64,000 bases of DNA from Mantamonas sphyraenae (Eukaryota > CRuMs > Mantamonadidae). Of this stretch, positions 11,701 to 25,694 are shown in pieces. A model generated the notes under the pieces. That model had not been told where the DNA came from. It did not search any database and saw nothing but the letters and a program-made list of their open reading frames with translations. Each line of letters begins with the position of its first letter. Position 1 is the first letter of the stretch. The stretch is from NCBI GenBank assembly GCA_026936335.1, contig JAPMXV010000010.1, positions 62,001 to 126,000 on the forward strand, in the 5' to 3' direction. The translations under genes were made by a program, and so were the position numbers.

Positions 11701-13828
11701 TCACTCCTCCTTGACGTCAAACTCTGTCTCGTCGACTTGTTGGATGGGCTTGGGCTGGTTGAGGTACCTCAGGGCCAAGTAGCCGGCAAAGCGGACGACA
11801 ATGATGAGCAGGATGAGCATGCCAAAGTTGAAGCCCTGGTCACGATTGATGTTCTGCTGAGCGAGGATGTCTGCCCCAGAAATCTGAGAGCCCGGGCATG
11901 AAGGGAAGGCGCTAGGCGAGGAGCAGGAGAAGCGGACGGTGTCGTCGCCCCAGTCCTCAAGCAGGATGACAAGTGCAGCCTGGTAGCCGTACTTCAGGAA
12001 GGAGAGGTAGGACACAATCTCGGAAAACACATTGTACACCTGAACGTAGAAGGAACCGAGCAGCATGAAGCCGAGCATGGTCACACCGGCAATGATGAGG
12101 GACTTTGTAAAGTCCATCACGATTGTAGCAAAGAAGATGCCGAAGCTCTGGCCAGCAATGACAATGAGGAGCATCAGTCCGACGAGTGCAAAGTAGCGTG
12201 CAGGGTTGGGACTGAGGCCAGCCATCCAGAAGTAGATGGTGACTGAAATGAACGGGTAGACAAAGTCCACTGGCCATTCGCTCATGGTCTTGGCCATGAA
12301 ATAGGCAGACAAGCGATAGCTAGAGCTGCTTCGTTCCTTGCTGACCACAGCGCGCTCCGACGGAAACGCCGTCAGGATGCCAAACATGGAATTGAAACTC
12401 CAGAACACGACGGTGAAGAAGATGCAACCGAGACGGTCGCTGATGGCCTCCTCGCGATACGGCGTCTGGAACCACAGAATGCCCACGATGAAGGACATGG
12501 CCAGTGTCTGAAAGAGCTGTAGGTTGGACATGGACGTGCCGCGGCGTTGCTTGAACGAACGCTGCGACAAGAGCACAAACTGTGTCCACCAGGTGGTTTC
12601 CCATTTGCGTTCCTCCTTGCTGTCGCCCTGCTGTTCCTCCTCGCCCTGCTTCGCCTTGCCTGTGCCCTTGGTGTTGTCTTCGCCCCCGTCTGCCGTCACC
12701 AGCGCAGCCTCTGCATCGTCGCCATGCGTGTGAAACTCTGCCCGTTTGCTCGGCTCCATTTCCTTCCATGCCTCGACCAGATTGGCCTTGATGGGAGTGC
12801 GCGTGGTGTCCAGATCCTCGAGGGTGACCAGGTCGAGCACGTGGTCCGCAATGTTGTAGTGTTGCGGGCACGGATGGCCCATCTCCTTGAAGTAGTGTGC
12901 AACCTTGCGCGTGTGGCCGTGGTACACGACCTTGCCGTCTGCAAGCAGCAGCAACTTGTCGCACATGGAAAACAAAAGAGACGACGGCTGATGGATGGTC
13001 GTCACCACCGTGCGTCCACTGTGCACAGCGAGCGACTTGAGGATTCGGAACAGCTGTGTGGCTGTGCTCGAATCAAGGCCACTGGTCGGTTCGTCCAGCA
13101 ACAGCACTGCAGGCTCGGCAATCAGCTGCTCCGCAATGTTGACACGCTTGCGCTCGCCACCAGACACCCCTCGCACCATGGCACTACCCACGATCGTGTC
13201 CTTGCACTTGGTCAGGTTCAGCGTCTGGATCAACGCATCCACCTTGGCCTCCTTATCCTCCTTGGACATCTCACGCGGCAGCTTCAGCATGCCCGACAGC
13301 ATAAGAGTCTCTTTCACCGTCAGGTTGGCAAAGAAGAGGTCGTCCTGCAGGCAATACCCGATTCGGCGTCGCATGCGCTTGTCCACAGTTCGTCCGTTCA
13401 GCGTCATCCTCCCCGAGATCGCGGCGTCCGTGTTGGCGTACGGACGACCAGCCAGGATGTTGAACAATGACGTTTTTCTGTGGCGCCCATATTGAGGTTA
13501 GGTCGTGTGTGAGTGCTGTGGCCTGAGCCGGAATCACGCAACGTTGTCGGGAACCTGTTCTTGGAAATGTTCACACCGGTCCGTGCTCGAGACACGCAAC
13601 TCACCCTGATCCAGACGGTCCCATGATGGCCAACACCTCGCCCGGGTTCGCCTGTCCACTGACGTTTGTCAACACACGCTTCGTGGTCGACGTCTTGCCC
13701 ATGTGGGTGGTGATGTTCAGGTTGACGTTTTCGAACCTCAGCGTCAGGGGCTCGCTCACGGGCGAAATGGCCTCCTGAATGTCATCGATGGAGATGCTGA
13801 TCTCCTCCATTGGCAGGGTGTCTCCCAT
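11701..13828 (-). CDS. ABCG-type half-transporter
   Basis: Two exons, 13828-13605 and 13477-11701, joined within the Walker A codons; 666 aa, typical for an ABCG half-size transporter (ATPase domain first, then membrane domain). It shows Walker A GPSGSGKTS (residues ~69-77, split by the intron), the Q-loop IGYCLQDDLFF, the ABC signature VSGGERKRVNIAEQLI, Walker B VLLLDEPTSGLDS, and the H-loop VVTTIHQPSS. A charged Lys/Glu/Gly linker (~residues 335-370) precedes six predicted membrane helices, including MSFIVGILWFQTPYREEA and YFALVGLMLLIVIAGQSFG. Such proteins dimerise to export lipids, sterols or xenobiotics; the substrate cannot be told. It is divergent from UTP20 across only 88 bp. Confidence 0.92.
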
Positions 13829-13916
13829 GGCGGTCGGGCTGTTGGGTCAAAAGTGGTCCGGGCAGCGCACGAGCCGCACCAACCATTTCAACCGTTCCCT
13901 TTCGTCTTTGTGCGCC

Positions 13917-16900
13917 ATGTTCACCCCGGCTGTCAAGGAGCGCACAGTGCACTCTGGCACCACCAGCAAGGGCACAAAAAAGTTCCGATACCAGTCGTTC
14001 AGCGAGCGCATCGGCGCGTTGAACATCGACGTCCTGCACAAGGTCGACGAATACCAGTTTGACTTGGACACAGGTGAGTTGTACTTCTCCCCCGTGGTTT
14101 GAATGCCATTCCAACCATGCATGGTTCCCATGGTCCCTCATGTGCGTGGCTACGGCCTCCCTTCCCTGCCCTGGGCTGACACGGATGCGTGTGGGCGGAT
14201 TTTGGCGACACATGCGACCAAGACTCGAACTTTGCGCACCACCTGGAAAACTGGCGGGAGCTGAACACCACCGCCCAGTTTGCAGACTTTTACCACCGAG
14301 TGCAGCCACTGTGCACGTCGCTGCCTCTGCTTCTGCATTCCAAGCACAAGGTCGTGGAAGCGCTGCTGGACGAGCTGCAGCCAACCGAACGCAACGGCGG
14401 ACGGGAGCCAGACCCGGCTGCCCTGCCTCCTGCCCTCAACCTCATCACCATGTTGGCACGCGACCTGCGCCACGAGTTCTACGAGTTCTTCCCGCAGTTC
14501 ATGACTTCCCTCCTGCAGCTGATGGACCCGCAGAACCCGACGCTGCTCGAACTCCTCTTCAGCTCCCTCCTATTTCTCTTCAAATACCTGGTCAAGGACC
14601 TTGTCAAGGACATCCCCATGCTTTTTGACGACCACTACAGCCATCTGCTTGCCCATCGCAAGGAATACGTCCGCCGTGTGGCTGCAGAGTCCCTTGCCTT
14701 TCTGCTGCGCAAACTTTCCACCTCTGCCCTCCAGGTGCAGCTCCTGCGCATGGTCACACACACACCCAAGAGCATCGGCAGCAGCAGTGGCAGCTCTGCA
14801 GGTGACGATGACGACGATGGAGACGAGCCCATGAGCGAACGAGCGCAAACGGCCCTCCGCGAGCAACTCGACGATGGCCTGGGCCACCTGCTGTTCCAGG
14901 TGGTGCGTGGTGTGCGCCACCGCCTGCATTCCAAGGCATCCACCATGCTTCCCTTTTATCTCGACGAGTGCCTGCAGTACGCACACGTCTCTGTACAAAA
15001 CGCCTTCAAGCATCTTGTGTCGCACGTCGACACAGACAATGCCGCCCACGTGTGGTCAGTCTTTCTCAAGAGCGTGGCCCAGCAACTGGATACCGATCCC
15101 ACCGCTGCTCACCTGCCGCATCTGCTCACCATCATCCGCCGATGGACACACTTCCACCACGGCGACCGCGTACACGACCCGACTACCCTCGACATCATCC
15201 TACAGTCGCTGGTACTGTCCAAACAACCGCTTCAAGCACACCCGCAAGCCATTTTGGACCTCTTTGCATCGTGCGTCCTGGTTCTCGGCTCCCGCCCCTT
15301 TGAGGCCTCCATGTCGGCGTACCTGAAAGCCATATTCAAGCTGCGCGACGCCTCCGATGCCGTCTTTGCCATGGCTGCACGCTTGGGCGAGCGCATCGAG
15401 CTCATGACGGACGCCTACGTGGCCCAGTTGCTCAAGTACGTCCAAACAGTGCTGACGCACGCCCATGACGACGCCCAGCAGCACATGCACGTGTTGTCAT
15501 TTCTTTCACAATGGCCTTACGCCAAAGCACGCGTGTCTGACGAGGTTCTCGCAGCCGTGCTGGCACCCCTGGAGGAGGCCTCCGAGTCGCCCCTCCATGT
15601 TCTCCACTTGGCTCTGGGTGCGCTGCAGAATCTGCATCTCGGTTCAAAGACCCTCAACAAGGTTGCACAAACGCACCTTTACCCGCTGCTGGATCGCATG
15701 CCAAACGACAGCCTGGAGAGCGCGTGCGTGCGTGCCCAGCTTGTGCGTGTGCTGTTGCAGGGCATGAGTGGCGAGCAGCTCGTGCAAGAAGCCATGGCAT
15801 GTGCAGACAGTCCCCACATGCTCACTGTGCTGGCTGACGAGTGTGTGCAACGCAACCTGGAGTTGGAGGACGAGGAATTGCGCGACGAGTTCACCGCGCG
15901 TGTGTTTGAACCCAACATGATGTCGCGCAACCACACCCTGCGTCTGCACACCCTGCGCATTTGGGCTTGTTTCACCCACCCGGCGTGGGCCAAGGACATG
16001 GCGCAGCTGATGGCCGAAATCGAGGAGATCGACCCGCTCAACCCCAACGAGATCCGCGAAAAGACGACACGCATGCGTACACTGGACACGTACATGCGCC
16101 CTTCCACCATGGACCAGAGTTACCGCGAACACTACCAGCGCTTCCTACAGGGCACGCTGTACGCCAAGCTGTCTCTGGTGCTGCCCGAGGTGGCGCTCTC
16201 CCTGCGCGATCTCGCAACCCTCGATTTCGACTCGTTCTGGCGTGTGTTTAGCCCGGTGCTCACCGAAGCGCTGTACAATGCGTCGCACGAGTCGCCCGAT
16301 GACGTGGAGGCAGCACTGTTGCAGGAGGCCCTGCAAGAGGCCGAAGGCGACGAGGTGCACGAAGCCTTTGTACGCCATGTGCACGACGTGCCGCCCCACC
16401 TCAACGCACACGATTATGCCGAAGCCATGTTGACCATTCTGGCAGAGATGGGCAACGCCGTGTACCCTGCCTCGACGGAACTCGCGCGCCTGTTCCTCTT
16501 TGCCCTGATGCCCGAGTATGCCTCCGTGTACCGAGACGAGCATCTGGGTGCTGACACAAGTGTGTTTGAAGCCCATCCAGAGCTGGAGGAGGAGTACGAG
16601 GCGGCCATGGCCAGCGACATCCGACCTGCGCCCTCGCGCAAGCAACTGCTGAACAAGCTGCGCCTCTTTCTGCGCATCTTTTCCAATCTGACCAAGCCAC
16701 GACGCATTGAACAGCCCGTGCGCGACGCACTGTACCACGTGTGTATGCGCTTCCTCATGAAGACGGAGGAATCAATCCAACAGCTTGCGCTGGAGGTGAT
16801 TCTGCGTTGGCAGAACGAATCGCACATGGCACACAAGGACCACCTGCGCAACCTTGTGCAACCCAAAAAGATGGCCGAAACACTGGTGCTGTTTTCCTTG

Positions 16901-19900
16901 GACGTGGATGCAGGTGTGGCCAACGTTCAGGAGCGACCCCACCTGCTGCCGCTTGTGTTTCGCATCCTGTTTGCACGACTGGTGTCGCGTCGAGGCAAGC
17001 GCAACCGCAGGGCCATTGCCACCTCGCGCAACAAGATTTTCACTTATTTCAGCAATTTCCAGCCTGAGGAGCTGCGCTACTTTGTCGACCTCATGCTGCA
17101 GCCGTTCCGCGAGTGCCTGGCACGTGTGGAGGAGACTGGCCAGCCCCCACTTCGTGCAGACACACGCAAGTTGCTCGGTGTCCTGCATTTCATCGAGGAC
17201 GTGGTCCGCCAGCTGGGCTCCCGCCTCAAGGCCTATCTCGGCGACTTTCTCGACGTCATTGTTGCCGCAACGCGCATGTCGCTCATCATCGACGAGCATG
17301 AGGCTTCCAAAGAGGCGGCCATGGAGGTGGATGACGAAGAGGAGGAGGAGGAGGACAAGCAGGATGATGATGAGGAGGAGGAAGAGGAGGAGGATGGAGG
17401 CCAGGGCGATGGTGACGACGATGACAATGAGCCTGCCGGCGATGTGGCTGCGTCGCTGAGACTGCCAGCCACAGGGAGACAGGCCAAGCAGATCCGCTCG
17501 CTTTGCTTGAAGCGGACAGCACAGATCATGCGCAAGTTCCCGCGTTGGGACTTTGACGAGGCGGCGACGGAGCTGCTCACAATGCAAGCAGAACGCATCC
17601 GTGCGATGCCGCTGCACAATGTGTACAACATGACGGGTCTGCTGGACTTTCTGCTGACGCTGAGCAACCACCGTGCACTCGTGCACCTTCTGGCGGTGCA
17701 GGAAGATGCGGTGCCCAGTGTGCTCCGCATGATTTCCGTGCCACACATCAACCCGTCCGTCCTCTCATCAGTCCTCTCCTTTGTAGAGAACCTTCTTGGA
17801 GCACACGACGACCACGAGGGTGTATATCACCGATACGACGCATCCTCATCGTCGTCCATGCAGGTGGACGGGGACGACAAAGGCGGCGACGACCAGGAAG
17901 CCAAGGTGGATGTGCTGGAACCGCACGTACAGGTGCTTCTGGAGCAGATGCAGCAGCTGGTGGAGCTGCATGCCATCGACCGCAAGGTGGACACAGAACA
18001 TCTTGCGTCGGAGGGAAAGAACACAGCCACGGCACTGGGCAAAACACACGGCAAGACTCAGATGGCACAGCAGATCGCAAAGGAAAAGAAGCATCTGCGT
18101 GCACAGAGTGGACGTGAACTGATCATTTTGTCGCAGGTGGCCAAATATGTCAACGACGGCGACCGTGCTCAGACGTTGTTGGATCTGTTGACACCGCATC
18201 TGCGAGACAAGCGCACACACAAAGCCCACGTGGTGAGCATCTTGGAGATTGTGGGCCAGCTTGTGCCCCTTCTGCACGATCCCATGACGTACTGGAGGAC
18301 CGTGAGTGCCCTGTACGCAACCCTTGGACCGCACAGCGCAGCACGCAAGGCGCTGGGCACGGCCATGCATGCGTTCTCCCTGGCCAACAAGGCGCTGAAG
18401 CCTGTGGCCGACGCCCTGTCGCTGTTGAATGCGTTTAGCAAACGGCGCTTGGACGAGTACGACTTTGACGCGCGAGCGCAGGGTTTCCAGCGTGTGATGG
18501 ATCTGATGCCATCGGCAGAGGCGGAACACCTGTGGCCCATCATTGCGTGCTACCAGGCCCTGTTGCAGGACGAGGATATGTCCATGCGCAACATGACGGC
18601 CAGTGCCTTTTTGGAGTTGATTGGATACGTGGGTGCCCATCCGCAGCAGCTCCCAGGTGTTCTCACCGGCCCCGTGTACTCGTGCATCAAGGAGGGGCTG
18701 CGGTCGCACAATGCCAGCCACCGCAAGGACTTTGTGCGCCTGCTGGCAGAGACGGTGCGACAGGAGGGAGGCGAGGCGTTCCCGGATTACCAGTGGCTGC
18801 TGGGCCATGGTGACGAGGAGCAAGACTTTCTCATGAACATTGTGCACATCCAATTGCACAGGCGCACGCGTGCTATGCTGCGCCTGCGACGCCGCATGGA
18901 GGAGGCACTGGAGGAAGGGGAGCATCCATTGGGTGCGGGCACGCTGGTCAACGTGGTGATCCCGCTGGTGAATCACGCGGTACACGAGGCCGGCGACGCT
19001 GACAACGACTTGTTTGAGGAGGGCACACGCACGCTGGGTGCACTGGCCAAACATCTGAGCTGGGGCCACTACTATCGCTTCCTTCGCACCAACATCAACC
19101 TGATCGAGAGCAAGCCCGAGATGGAAAAGCGCCTGATCCGCATTGTCACCAAATGGCTGGATGCGTTTCACTTTGAAGCTGCGGACGAAGAGAGCAGTGG
19201 CCACCGCGCGCTGGTGGGCTTTGTGCTGCCAGCCCTGGACAAGCTGCTTGTGGAGGTAAAGAGCACGGAGCGACGGGGCAAGGACAGCACAAAGGTGATT
19301 TCCAGGCACAGCATCCGCGTGCCCGTGGCCCTTGCGGTCGTCAAGGTGCTGCACCTGCTCCCGGAGGCGGTGATGAAAAAGAACCTGCCCCGGCTGGTGA
19401 TGAAGATGGCCTTGCTGTTGCGCTCGCGCGAGCAAACAACACGCGACAGCACACGCAACACACTCGTGCGTGTGTTGCAGGAAACAGGCGTCTCGTACCT
19501 GCGCTTCATGCTGGAGGAGCTGAAGGGCACGCTGACGCGAGGGTACCAGGTACACGTGCTGGCCTACACGCTGTTTTCCATCCTGGAAGCCATGGTGCCA
19601 CGTGCGCAGTGCGGTGACCTCGACTATTGCCTGGACATCATGCTGGAAATCATGCTGCGAGACATGGTGGGGCTTGTGGCTGCTGAAAAGAAGGAGGACA
19701 AGGTGTACGCTGGGATGCGCGAGACCAAGGCCACCCGCTCCTTGGACTCCTTCCAGCTGTTGGCCAGTGTGGTTGACTTCAAATCCAGCGTGGTGGCTCT
19801 GGTGGAACCTGTGCAGCGGCTGATGTACGACACCACCAGCCGCGAGATGGCTCGTACGTTGCAGGAGATGCTGCGCCACTTGGGCATTGGCATCCTGGCA

Positions 19901-22321
19901 AACAAGAGCGCCAATGTGGACGACGTCCTCCTGTTTGTGTTTGCCCTGCTGCAGGACAACCGGCCCCTGTGTGTGCCGCCGCCAAAGAAGGACCGTGGCA
20001 AGCGCCGAGGCGACGGGGCGTCGACGCCGCGCGAGACGTCGCACATGACGGAGAAGCTCCTGGTGGACGAAAAGGCGGCGGAACGAGAGGCAGCCGCCAA
20101 GGCCATGCGCAACAGTCATTTCAAAGCAAACGCACACTTGTTGGTGGAGTTTGCGTTGAATCTGCTGCACACCTTGGCCAAACGGGGACGTGTTCATCGC
20201 GGCAAGAAGGAACACGCACAACTGTTGGATCCGTTTGTGGAAGAGGTGTTGGCAGGCATGAAGCTGAAGTACGCAGAGTGCAGGGTGCAGGCACTCAAGG
20301 CTGTGGGTGCCCTGGTGCAGTTTGACCTGCCCAGCATGCATTCGCACATGCCCGCCGTTCTCAAGCAAGTGCTGCGTTTGATTGAGAGCGCAGGTTCCAT
20401 GGAGTCGGACCTTGCGCAGGCGTCGCTCAAGTGCCTGACTGTGTTGTTGCGCGACTGTCCCTACGCCGAGCTCAGCGATGCGCAGCTGCGCGCCCTGGTG
20501 CACATGCTCTCGCTGGAGCTGGAACCGTCCAAGGCGCTGGCCAGCGTATTGACCCTGGTGCGTGCACTGGTTGGACGACGCTTTGTGTGCCCGGAGATGT
20601 ACGACTTGGCGACTCTGGTGGGCAAACTCATGGTCACCAGCATGCTGGAGCAGGTGCGAGGCCTCTCATCCACCATCTTCCTCAACTTTCTGCTGGACTA
20701 TCCGCTGGGTACCAAGCGGCTGACCCAACACATGGAATTCCTGATGAAGAACCTGGCGTACAAACGCCCCAGCGGCAGGCTGGCTGTGCTGTCACTGCTG
20801 GCTTCCATGTGCACCCAGTTCCCCGAGGCCGTGTTGGATGAGCGAGCCCCAATGATGTTTCTGCCGCTGGTCATGCGTGTGGCTGTGGACGAAGACGCAC
20901 GCTGTCGCCAAGAGGCCGGCGGCGTTTTGCGCAAGCTGCTCGCTCATGTGGGCGACAAGACATTCCGCCAGCTCATGTCCATGGCTGTCCAGTGGATGTC
21001 CAGTGGCATGGATGGCATGCAAGAAGACGAGGAGGATGCGAGCAGCAGCGCAGGGAGCCGGGAAACGCGAAAAGAGGCGCAACTGCGTCGTCTGGGCGCA
21101 CAGGTGTTGAGCATCAGCCTGGAGGTGCGCGAGGGCATGGTGCGAGCTGAGATGATGGACACGGTGCTGCCCTTGTTGACCAACATGTTGGACATGCGCG
21201 ACTGGCAGCCTGTGTACCATGCACTGAAGGTGTTGGAGAAGCTGTGCGCCAGCGAACGGGCCCTTCTGTTTGACTCGCGACTGGACACGCTGTGGAGCTC
21301 GTTGCCTGCCCTTCTGGTCCATCCGAACCAATGGATCCGAGCGGTGGCTTGCCGCGTGTTGGGCTTGCTGTTTGCGGCGTTGCCTGCGTCGCTGGTGGAC
21401 ACCCACGAGTCGCCCTTGGAACCCGAGGACCTGTGGCTGTACAAAGAGAACAAGCTGTACGAAGTGGCATGGTGCCTGTGTGCCCAGCTGCTGGATAAGG
21501 CACAGCCGGACGAGGCCACCGGCGACCAGCTCGTGCGCAACCTGCTCTATGTGTGTCGCTTGGCCACACACCACGTCCAGTTGGCTGTGGATCCGGAACA
21601 CGCAACCAAGCACGACGACGATGAGGACGACGAGGACGCCGCTGCGGACTCGCTCATCCTTCGCCAAGACCAGGTCTTGCATCTCGGCGTACCTGGTGCA
21701 ACTGGAGGCAGGAACGAGCACAGGAACAGTGACAGCGACAGTGACGTTGACGAGGAGGAGCAGGAGCAGGAGCAGGAGGACAGCGATGCCCCGGCGATCG
21801 TCATTCCAGAGGTGAATCCGCTTCTGCGTTTTGTGTTTCATCGATTGTCCAAATCCAGCGCGCAACTCAATGCCCAAGGCCAAGTGCTCGTGTTCAAACT
21901 TTTCGCTGGCGCGTGCATGCAGCTGGGCGAACAGGTGCGTCCGTATCTGCTGCTGATCATGCAACCGTTGTACAAGGCCACCGAGAGGGGCGAGGATGAA
22001 CGGTTTGCCACTGCATCGGAAATGGCGCAGCAGGTGCTGGACCTCCTCCGCGACTCTATGGGCACACGACTGTATGTACATGTGTACAACCGTGTGCACA
22101 GCAAGGTGCGCGAGCGACGGGAGGACCGCAAGCGTCGCCTGGCGGTGAAAAAGATTGTCGATCCCGAAGGCGATCAGAAGCGACGCAGGGTCAAAGCGGA
22201 GCGCAAGAAAGCAAGCCGCAAACGCAAGGTGCAACAGTGGAAGGCTGTCAAGGAGGGAGTGGCACAAGCCAGCAGTAGCAGCAGCAGCAGTAGCAGCGGT
22301 GGTGGGAGGAGGAGGAGGTGA
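13917..22321 (+). CDS. UTP20: U3 snoRNP / SSU processome component UTP20 (DRIM)
   Basis: Exon 1 (13917-14073) and a very long exon 2 (14223-22321) give 2,751 aa, close to human UTP20 (2,785). The N-terminal KKFRYQSFSERIGALNIDVL and the post-intron FAHHLENWRELNTTAQFADF fit the UTP20 start. The whole protein is HEAT/ARM-like helical solenoid, with DRIM-family blocks such as AAESLAFLLRKLS and KQIRSLCLKRTAQIMRKFP. An acidic insertion (~residues 1,035-1,075) and a basic C-terminal tail ending in poly-Ser/Gly/Arg are present. UTP20 acts in the nucleolus in 18S pre-rRNA processing and 40S assembly. The stop codon is 12 bp from the convergent tepsin stop. Confidence 0.93.
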
Positions 22322-22332
22322 CCAAAATGTGT

Positions 22333-25031
22333 TCATTTTCCCCAGTTTCGCATCTCATCCTTGACGAAATCAAACGAGTCTGTCGTTTTGCTCTTGTTGG
22401 TGGACAGGCCAAACGATCCGCCGCCACTGGACGCGATGCCGTTGTCCTGTTGAGGGGCGGTGGAAAAGGCTTGGCCGACGCGAATGCCACCCGAACCCAG
22501 CGCAGCGTAGTTTGGAGAGGCATTGCCCGTCTGCTGCTGCTGTTGCACATGCGAGTTGGTGAACAGGATGCTTCCGCCACCGCTTCCGCCGGAGTTCATG
22601 GGCGACAGGCCGAACGAGTTGCCGCTCGGTTGCATGGTGCCTCCACCTCCGCCGCCCATGCCCAGACCGAATGCATTGCTTCCTCCTCCCTGCTGTTGTT
22701 GTTGCTGCTGCTGTCCCTGTGTATATGTACCGTTTCCTCCACTGCCGCCGTTGTTGCTGCCGGTCGTAAAGTCGGACGAGTTGAGCGCAGCCAGGACGGC
22801 GTTCTTTCCGCCTCCACCCATGCCACCTCCACCATTGCCTCCACCTCCACCTCCGCCCAGATCCAAACCGAACAGACCTCCCATGCCACCGTTGTTCTGC
22901 TGCTGCTGCTGCTGTTGCTGCTCTTCCTGTCCGTCTCCGCCCATGCTCAGGCCTCCAAACAGACCTGGGCCACCGCTACCACCGCCACCTCCTTGCTGCT
23001 GTTGCTGCTGCTGCTGCCCTTGCTCGTCTCCACCCATGCTGAGACCACCAAAGAGACCCGGTCCGCCTCCGCCTCCGCTTCCGCCTGCGTTGCCGCTTGT
23101 GTTGACACCCAACGAGGACAAGTCGTCATCTTCCTCCTCCTCGTTGCCGAATCCAATGTCGACGAGTCCTCCTCCGTCACCGCCGCCCCTGGACGAGTTG
23201 CCACGGCTCGATCGGCGTTCGCTGGCGCGCATCTGATTGCGCGACACCCGCTTGCTGCCGCTGCCCTTGCTGCTCTTGCCTTCGTACTCATCGGGGAACA
23301 CGCGTGCCATGACCTTGAGGGCCAGATTCTTGACCACGGTCTGTTCGGCCTCCACCAGCTGCTCCACAGCCTCGGGCTGGTCCGCCAGGTAGTCCAGGTA
23401 GTGTTCACTGAGTTTGGAGCTCTTGGTCAGTGCATCCAGAACGTACAGGGCACGGTAGCGCACCTGCCACGTCTCGTCCTCAAGTTTTTCGCACAACAGC
23501 GATGCCATGATGTCCACATCCAGGGTCTCGCACCGACCCACAAAGGTCTGTGTATCCTCTCGAGGTGGTGCTGCACGCACACCCGACGGCGTGGTGATCT
23601 CCTCCACCAGCCGTGCCTCGTACTCTCCCGGATCACTGCGCATTGCAGGCCTGCTTGGCGTCGTCTGCCCACCGAAGGAGTTGCGTCCCGAGGATCCTCC
23701 ACGCGACTGCGTCTGTCCTCCTCCTCCTCCTCCACCTCCTCCACCTCCACCTCCAAAGCCAGTGCGACTGTTGCCCGAAGCGCTGCGTGACCCCAACGAG
23801 CCGCTGCCGCTGTCGTTGCCTCCACTCGAGCCCCATGAACCTCCCACAGTGCCCTTCTGGCGTGTGTTTTGGGCTGAAAAGCCGCCGCTGCGTGCGGTGT
23901 TTGTTTCGGTGGTGTTGCTGACGCCGCGGAAGCCGTCGTAGTTGCGCTGTTGCTGTTCACGCTGCATGCGTGCCTCCTTCATCGTGTTGCCACTACCTGC
24001 CACGCTGTTCACCTTGTCCTTGGCCGATGATAGCATGTTGGACACTTTGTCCACAATGTCCTCGCTGCTGTTCTGGGCGCGCTGTTGGGCGAATTTCGGG
24101 TTGCCAAACCCGCCGTACTTGCTCCCTGTGTTGGCAAAGCCTCCACCACTCACACCCATCGACTGCCCTCCGTTGTTGCCTCCTCCGTACGATGTTGACG
24201 ACGACGTGTTGCCCAACGACGACGTGCTTCCCGAGCCCCAGCCTCCGCCGACGCTGCTCCGGTGCTGCCCTGCTGGCTGGTGCCCGTCGACCCAAAGCCC
24301 TGCATGCGGCTCGATGTGCTGGTGCTCTCCTCTCGCTCGATGTTCGAGTCAAACAACATGTTCATCAGCGTCTGTGTGTGCGTGTCGTGTCAGCTGTGGG
24401 ACCCTGTGTGTCGCGTGCGGGGCCAAAGAGGGGAAAGCCCACTCACCTGCGCTTCAGTTCGGATCTGCTTGTTGATCTCGTCCCCATGGAACTGGTCTTC
24501 CGTGCCCTTGAACGCTGTGGGCACCCAACCACACGTGCATGTCAGTACTGCCCCGTCCGTGGCACCTCCATCTCTCTGTGGCCGGCCGCAGGCCCACGAA
24601 AACGGGCCGCGTTTGCAAAGGAAATGGACACGCGCGTGTGTTTCGTTCTTCAACGCCCACCGCCGCAGGCAGCCTGCACAGATGGACTGGCATCATCCAA
24701 CCACACGCAAGCGGTTGCACACACGTTTGCCCATGTGACACTTACACACGCATTCCTTGATGAGGTCGGTGCGCTGCTGCATATCCGACTGAAAGTCTGG
24801 CGAGCCCTTGCTGACGCAGTGCTGCATCACCTTGAGTGTCTTGAGCTTGACCCAAGCCTGATCCTTGGCCAAGCGTTTGAGCAGAAAGTCCTGCAGTTCC
24901 TGGTTTGCCTGCATGCTCTTGGTGGTGATGGCTGCGATGTCCTTGAACATGTACCCGGGCGTGCTGTTCTCGTCGTTCGACGTGGCCTTGGCCACAAGTG
25001 TCTTGTCGATGGAGTAGATGAAGCGCGACAT
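22333..25031 (-). CDS. TEPSIN: Tepsin (AP-4 accessory ENTH/VHS-like protein); one frame break
   Basis: Exons 25031-24746, 24514-24447 and 24371-22333; about 797 aa. Residues 1-125 form an ENTH-type domain (FIYSIDKTLVAKATS, DQAWVKLKTLKVMQHCVSKG, FHGDEINKQIRTEAQ). A second helical VHS-like domain follows (YEARLVEEITTPSGVRA, ETWQVRYRALYVLDALTKSS). The remainder is Gly/Gln/Asn/Ser-rich. Two near-perfect copies of GLFGGLSMGG lie in this tail and resemble the [GS]LFxG[ML]x[LV] motif by which tepsin binds AP-4. Tepsin coats AP-4 vesicles at the trans-Golgi. Exon 3 needs one inserted base between about 24,216 and 24,275 to stay open, in Gly/Ser-rich sequence without a plausible intron. Confidence 0.85.
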
Positions 25032-25694
25032 GCTTGTTCGCCTCGTGTGGGGGTGTCTATGTGGTGCCGGGGTGTTTTGGGTTGGGTTGCGGAGGTTGGC
25101 GCGACTCATGCTCCTGCTGAGTGTGTGAGGGGTGGGTTGTGTGTGTGGTGTGGGGAGGGGGTTGGAGGGAAGGAGGGGAAGCGGTGATGGCGGTGGTGAT
25201 GATGAAGGGTGAATTGCTGGCGACCGCAGAGATACAGTGAATTCGAAGCAAACTGAAATTGGCCTCATTCGGGCAAGATAGACTCATTTGTCAAAGTAAG
25301 GGGTGCCAGAGTAGCAACACGTAATGAACAAATGCATCCTGTGCACAACTACAATGCCTGTCTGAGGCATTGGCTGCCGCATCTCATCGTCCCGTTTGCT
25401 GGTGGTATTTCACCACCGCGTTTCCACATGTCCACTCACCACGCCACCATCCTTGTGGACATGCCGATATGATTCAATTCTCCAGCAGCTCGTTGACGGA
25501 GCGCAAGGCTCTTCTTGCCACTCCGGATGATCAGCATGGCAGTGTTTGGACAAATTCCCTCCAATCGTCCAACGGCGTCGTGGAAGAGAGTCGTGACGAG
25601 ATTCAAGCAATGCACCATTGTCTGTGGCGAGGTTGGCGTGCGCAAGGGTAACAACTTCCCCTCAACATCCAAGTGCGACATGTGAGGCACAACA
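25032..25694. other. Tepsin 5' flank and left end of the Fz1 transposon
   Basis: No convincing gene. 25,032-25,240 is G/T-rich host-like promoter sequence upstream of tepsin. From about 25,240-25,290 base composition shifts toward AT (cagtgaattcgaagcaaact), which I take as the neighbourhood of the transposon's left boundary. I could not find a terminal inverted repeat matching the right side by eye. Confidence 0.4.

Noticed and set aside
17846-20503. 885-codon antisense ORF inside UTP20
   Set aside because: Codon-bias shadow of a GC-rich coding strand; composition (His/Gln/Val/Leu-rich) matches no family and UTP20 is clearly the coding frame.
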